From: Climacteris rufus
Taxonomy: Eukaryota; Chordata; Aves; Passeriformes; Climacteridae
Assembly: GCA_013398175.1 (NCBI GenBank)
Contig: VZRZ01001950.1
Coordinates: 250,341 to 314,340, forward strand
Length of the DNA: 64,000 nt
Direction of reading: 5' to 3'
In this document: piece by piece, positions 62,956 through 64,000 of the stretch
Layout of the letters: each line of letters begins with the position of its first letter
Numbering within the stretch: position 1 is the stretch's first letter
Program-made: the position numbers and the translations under genes
Notes under the pieces: generated by a model
What the model was told of the DNA's origin: nothing
Database searches by the model: none
What the model saw: the letters and a program-made list of their open reading frames with translations, nothing else

Positions 62956-63255
62956 GAACTCCACTCACTATTACCCACTGGGCCCGCCATCCAGCCAGTT
63001 TTCTACCAGCGAACCCATCTAAGCTATAACCAGCCACTTTCCCCAGGAGAATGCTGTAAGAAATGGTGTCAAGACTTTACTGAAGTCCAGCTAGCCAACA
63101 TCCACAGCCTTTCCCTCACCCACTAAGTGGATCACCCTGCCACACACGGAGACCAGGTTGGTCAAGCAAAACCTGCCTTTCACCAACTCATGTTGGCTGG
63201 TCTGGATCTTGGGGCTGTCCTCTACATGTTCAGTGATGGCACTTTCCATACAAAG

Positions 63256-64000
63256 TGAGCAAGATACATGTTATGAAAATAAATTGCAAAAGAAACACAT
63301 GAAGAATATAATTGTAATGTTGTAGCTAGGAACAGTGTTCTGGCTGAAAGGTAAGGAAGTTATTTTGAGATGGGCAAGAAAAGGCAGGCATAGCTCATAG
63401 AAATTAGCTGCTGCAGAGAGTGTCTAAATGGAAGAATTATCAATCCAGATCATGATGTGGCAGTTTCTAATGAGAAAGGCAGGATGCAAAAATAACATCT
63501 CAGTACAACTATTACGCCGGAATAGATGCTGTTTACTGTATTAATGTTGCCTTTACTGGTGCAAAAAAACAAAACCAGAATTGTAATAGGCCATCGTGCT
63601 CCCATCTTTTCAATTACAGAGATAGAACAATCTCAGATTCCAAAGCTAACTACAAATCAAAATTGTGTTATGTTATCTACTGAGACACAAATGGAAAATA
63701 AATACTGTTAACTGTCACTTTCCATTAGGTAACAGAAATTCAATTACATTTCAAACAAGCCTCCATGTCAACAGAATAAATCTGTTTCATAAATGAGCAG
63801 GTAACCATTTTTTATTCTAACTTCCCAAAGGAAAAAAAATCAATTTTAATCACAATTGTTCATTTTTTCCCATATTAATGTTTTGAAGCAAAGTACATCA
63901 TCTGACCTAATAAATACCATTTTATAGCACTGAGGTTTAGGAAAAAGGGGCAAGAAAAGGTATTATGAAGAATCATGAAATTCATCTGTTGAGACATTGT
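63256..64000. other. AT-rich noncoding flank
   Basis: Unique-looking sequence beyond the truncated CR1 5' end, apart from the 71-bp segment shared with the CR1 interior. No gene was seen. Confidence 0.5.
63569..63639 (+). repeat. Presumed source of the CR1 filler (copy 2)
   Basis: Starts ACAAAACCAGAATTGTAATA and ends ACAATCTCAGATT. It lies in unique-looking DNA outside the CR1, about 680 bp from the filler copy. No transposon ends or target duplication surround either copy, so copying during repair is favoured over transposition. Confidence 0.85.

Larger units (their letters stand above)
62315..63255 (-). mobile_element. CR1 LINE, 5'-truncated, internally rearranged
   Basis: The 3' end is marked by TCATAGAATCATAGAAT at 62315-62331, the reverse complement of the CR1 octamer tail. 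It continues through the CR1 3' UTR and the ORF2 C-terminus, then into upstream ORF2 (GGCCCGCCATCCAGCCAG and CATCCACAGCCTTTCCCTCA on plus). Compared with the general CR1 layout, several hundred bp are missing at about 62880-62957 and replaced by about 70 bp of non-CR1 DNA. A 15-bp string GTTAAGGCTGGAAAA is repeated at 62333 and 62362, a 29-bp local duplication near the tail. The 5' truncation point near 63255 is approximate. Confidence 0.93.

Overview
The window looks like AT-rich, gene-poor DNA from a bird nuclear genome. The best evidence is a minus-strand CR1 LINE at 62315-63255: its octamer tail (ATTCTATG type) and the C-terminal peptide of CR1 ORF2 are both readable. A second CR1 fragment lies at 58385-58575, and several short solo retroviral LTRs are present. 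A passerine is plausible because of the LTR load, but I cannot prove this from sequence alone. No bacterial-type gene, operon, CRISPR array, rRNA or tRNA was seen.

Layout. 1-7.3 kb is AT-rich sequence with one GC-richer open stretch (1980-2348, minus) and an old CR1-like tail near 6.95-7.1 kb. Six solo LTRs of three families follow: family A at 7305-7643, 13022-13368 and 28386-28730; family B at 33824-34305 and 46650-47225; family C at 55373-56042. All six read on the plus strand, and each has its own short target-site duplication. Between them lie a pre-miRNA-like hairpin (9408-9473), a 750-bp pyrimidine-rich tract (11.58-12.33 kb), a CpG-rich patch (14.37-14.69 kb), and a tandemly duplicated hairpin (54106-54170). 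The last 6 kb holds the CR1 copies.

Genes. No complete gene is visible. The best exon candidate is minus-strand 13392-13566: 58 open codons bounded by an AG acceptor and a GT donor. A second, 20803-20992 on minus, has a good acceptor and a compatible reading phase. A weaker one is at 24350-24410. Together with the one-way orientation of the LTRs (all antisense to these candidates), this suggests that much of the window is intron of a large minus-strand gene. I do not recognise the gene.

Most notable observations: (1) the CR1 at 62.3-63.3 kb has an internal deletion filled with about 70 bp that closely matches unique DNA about 680 bp away, as expected for templated repair; (2) the near-perfect 21-bp hairpin at 9.4 kb; (3) a solo LTR whose right end lies 23 bp from a candidate splice donor; (4) uniform LTR orientation.
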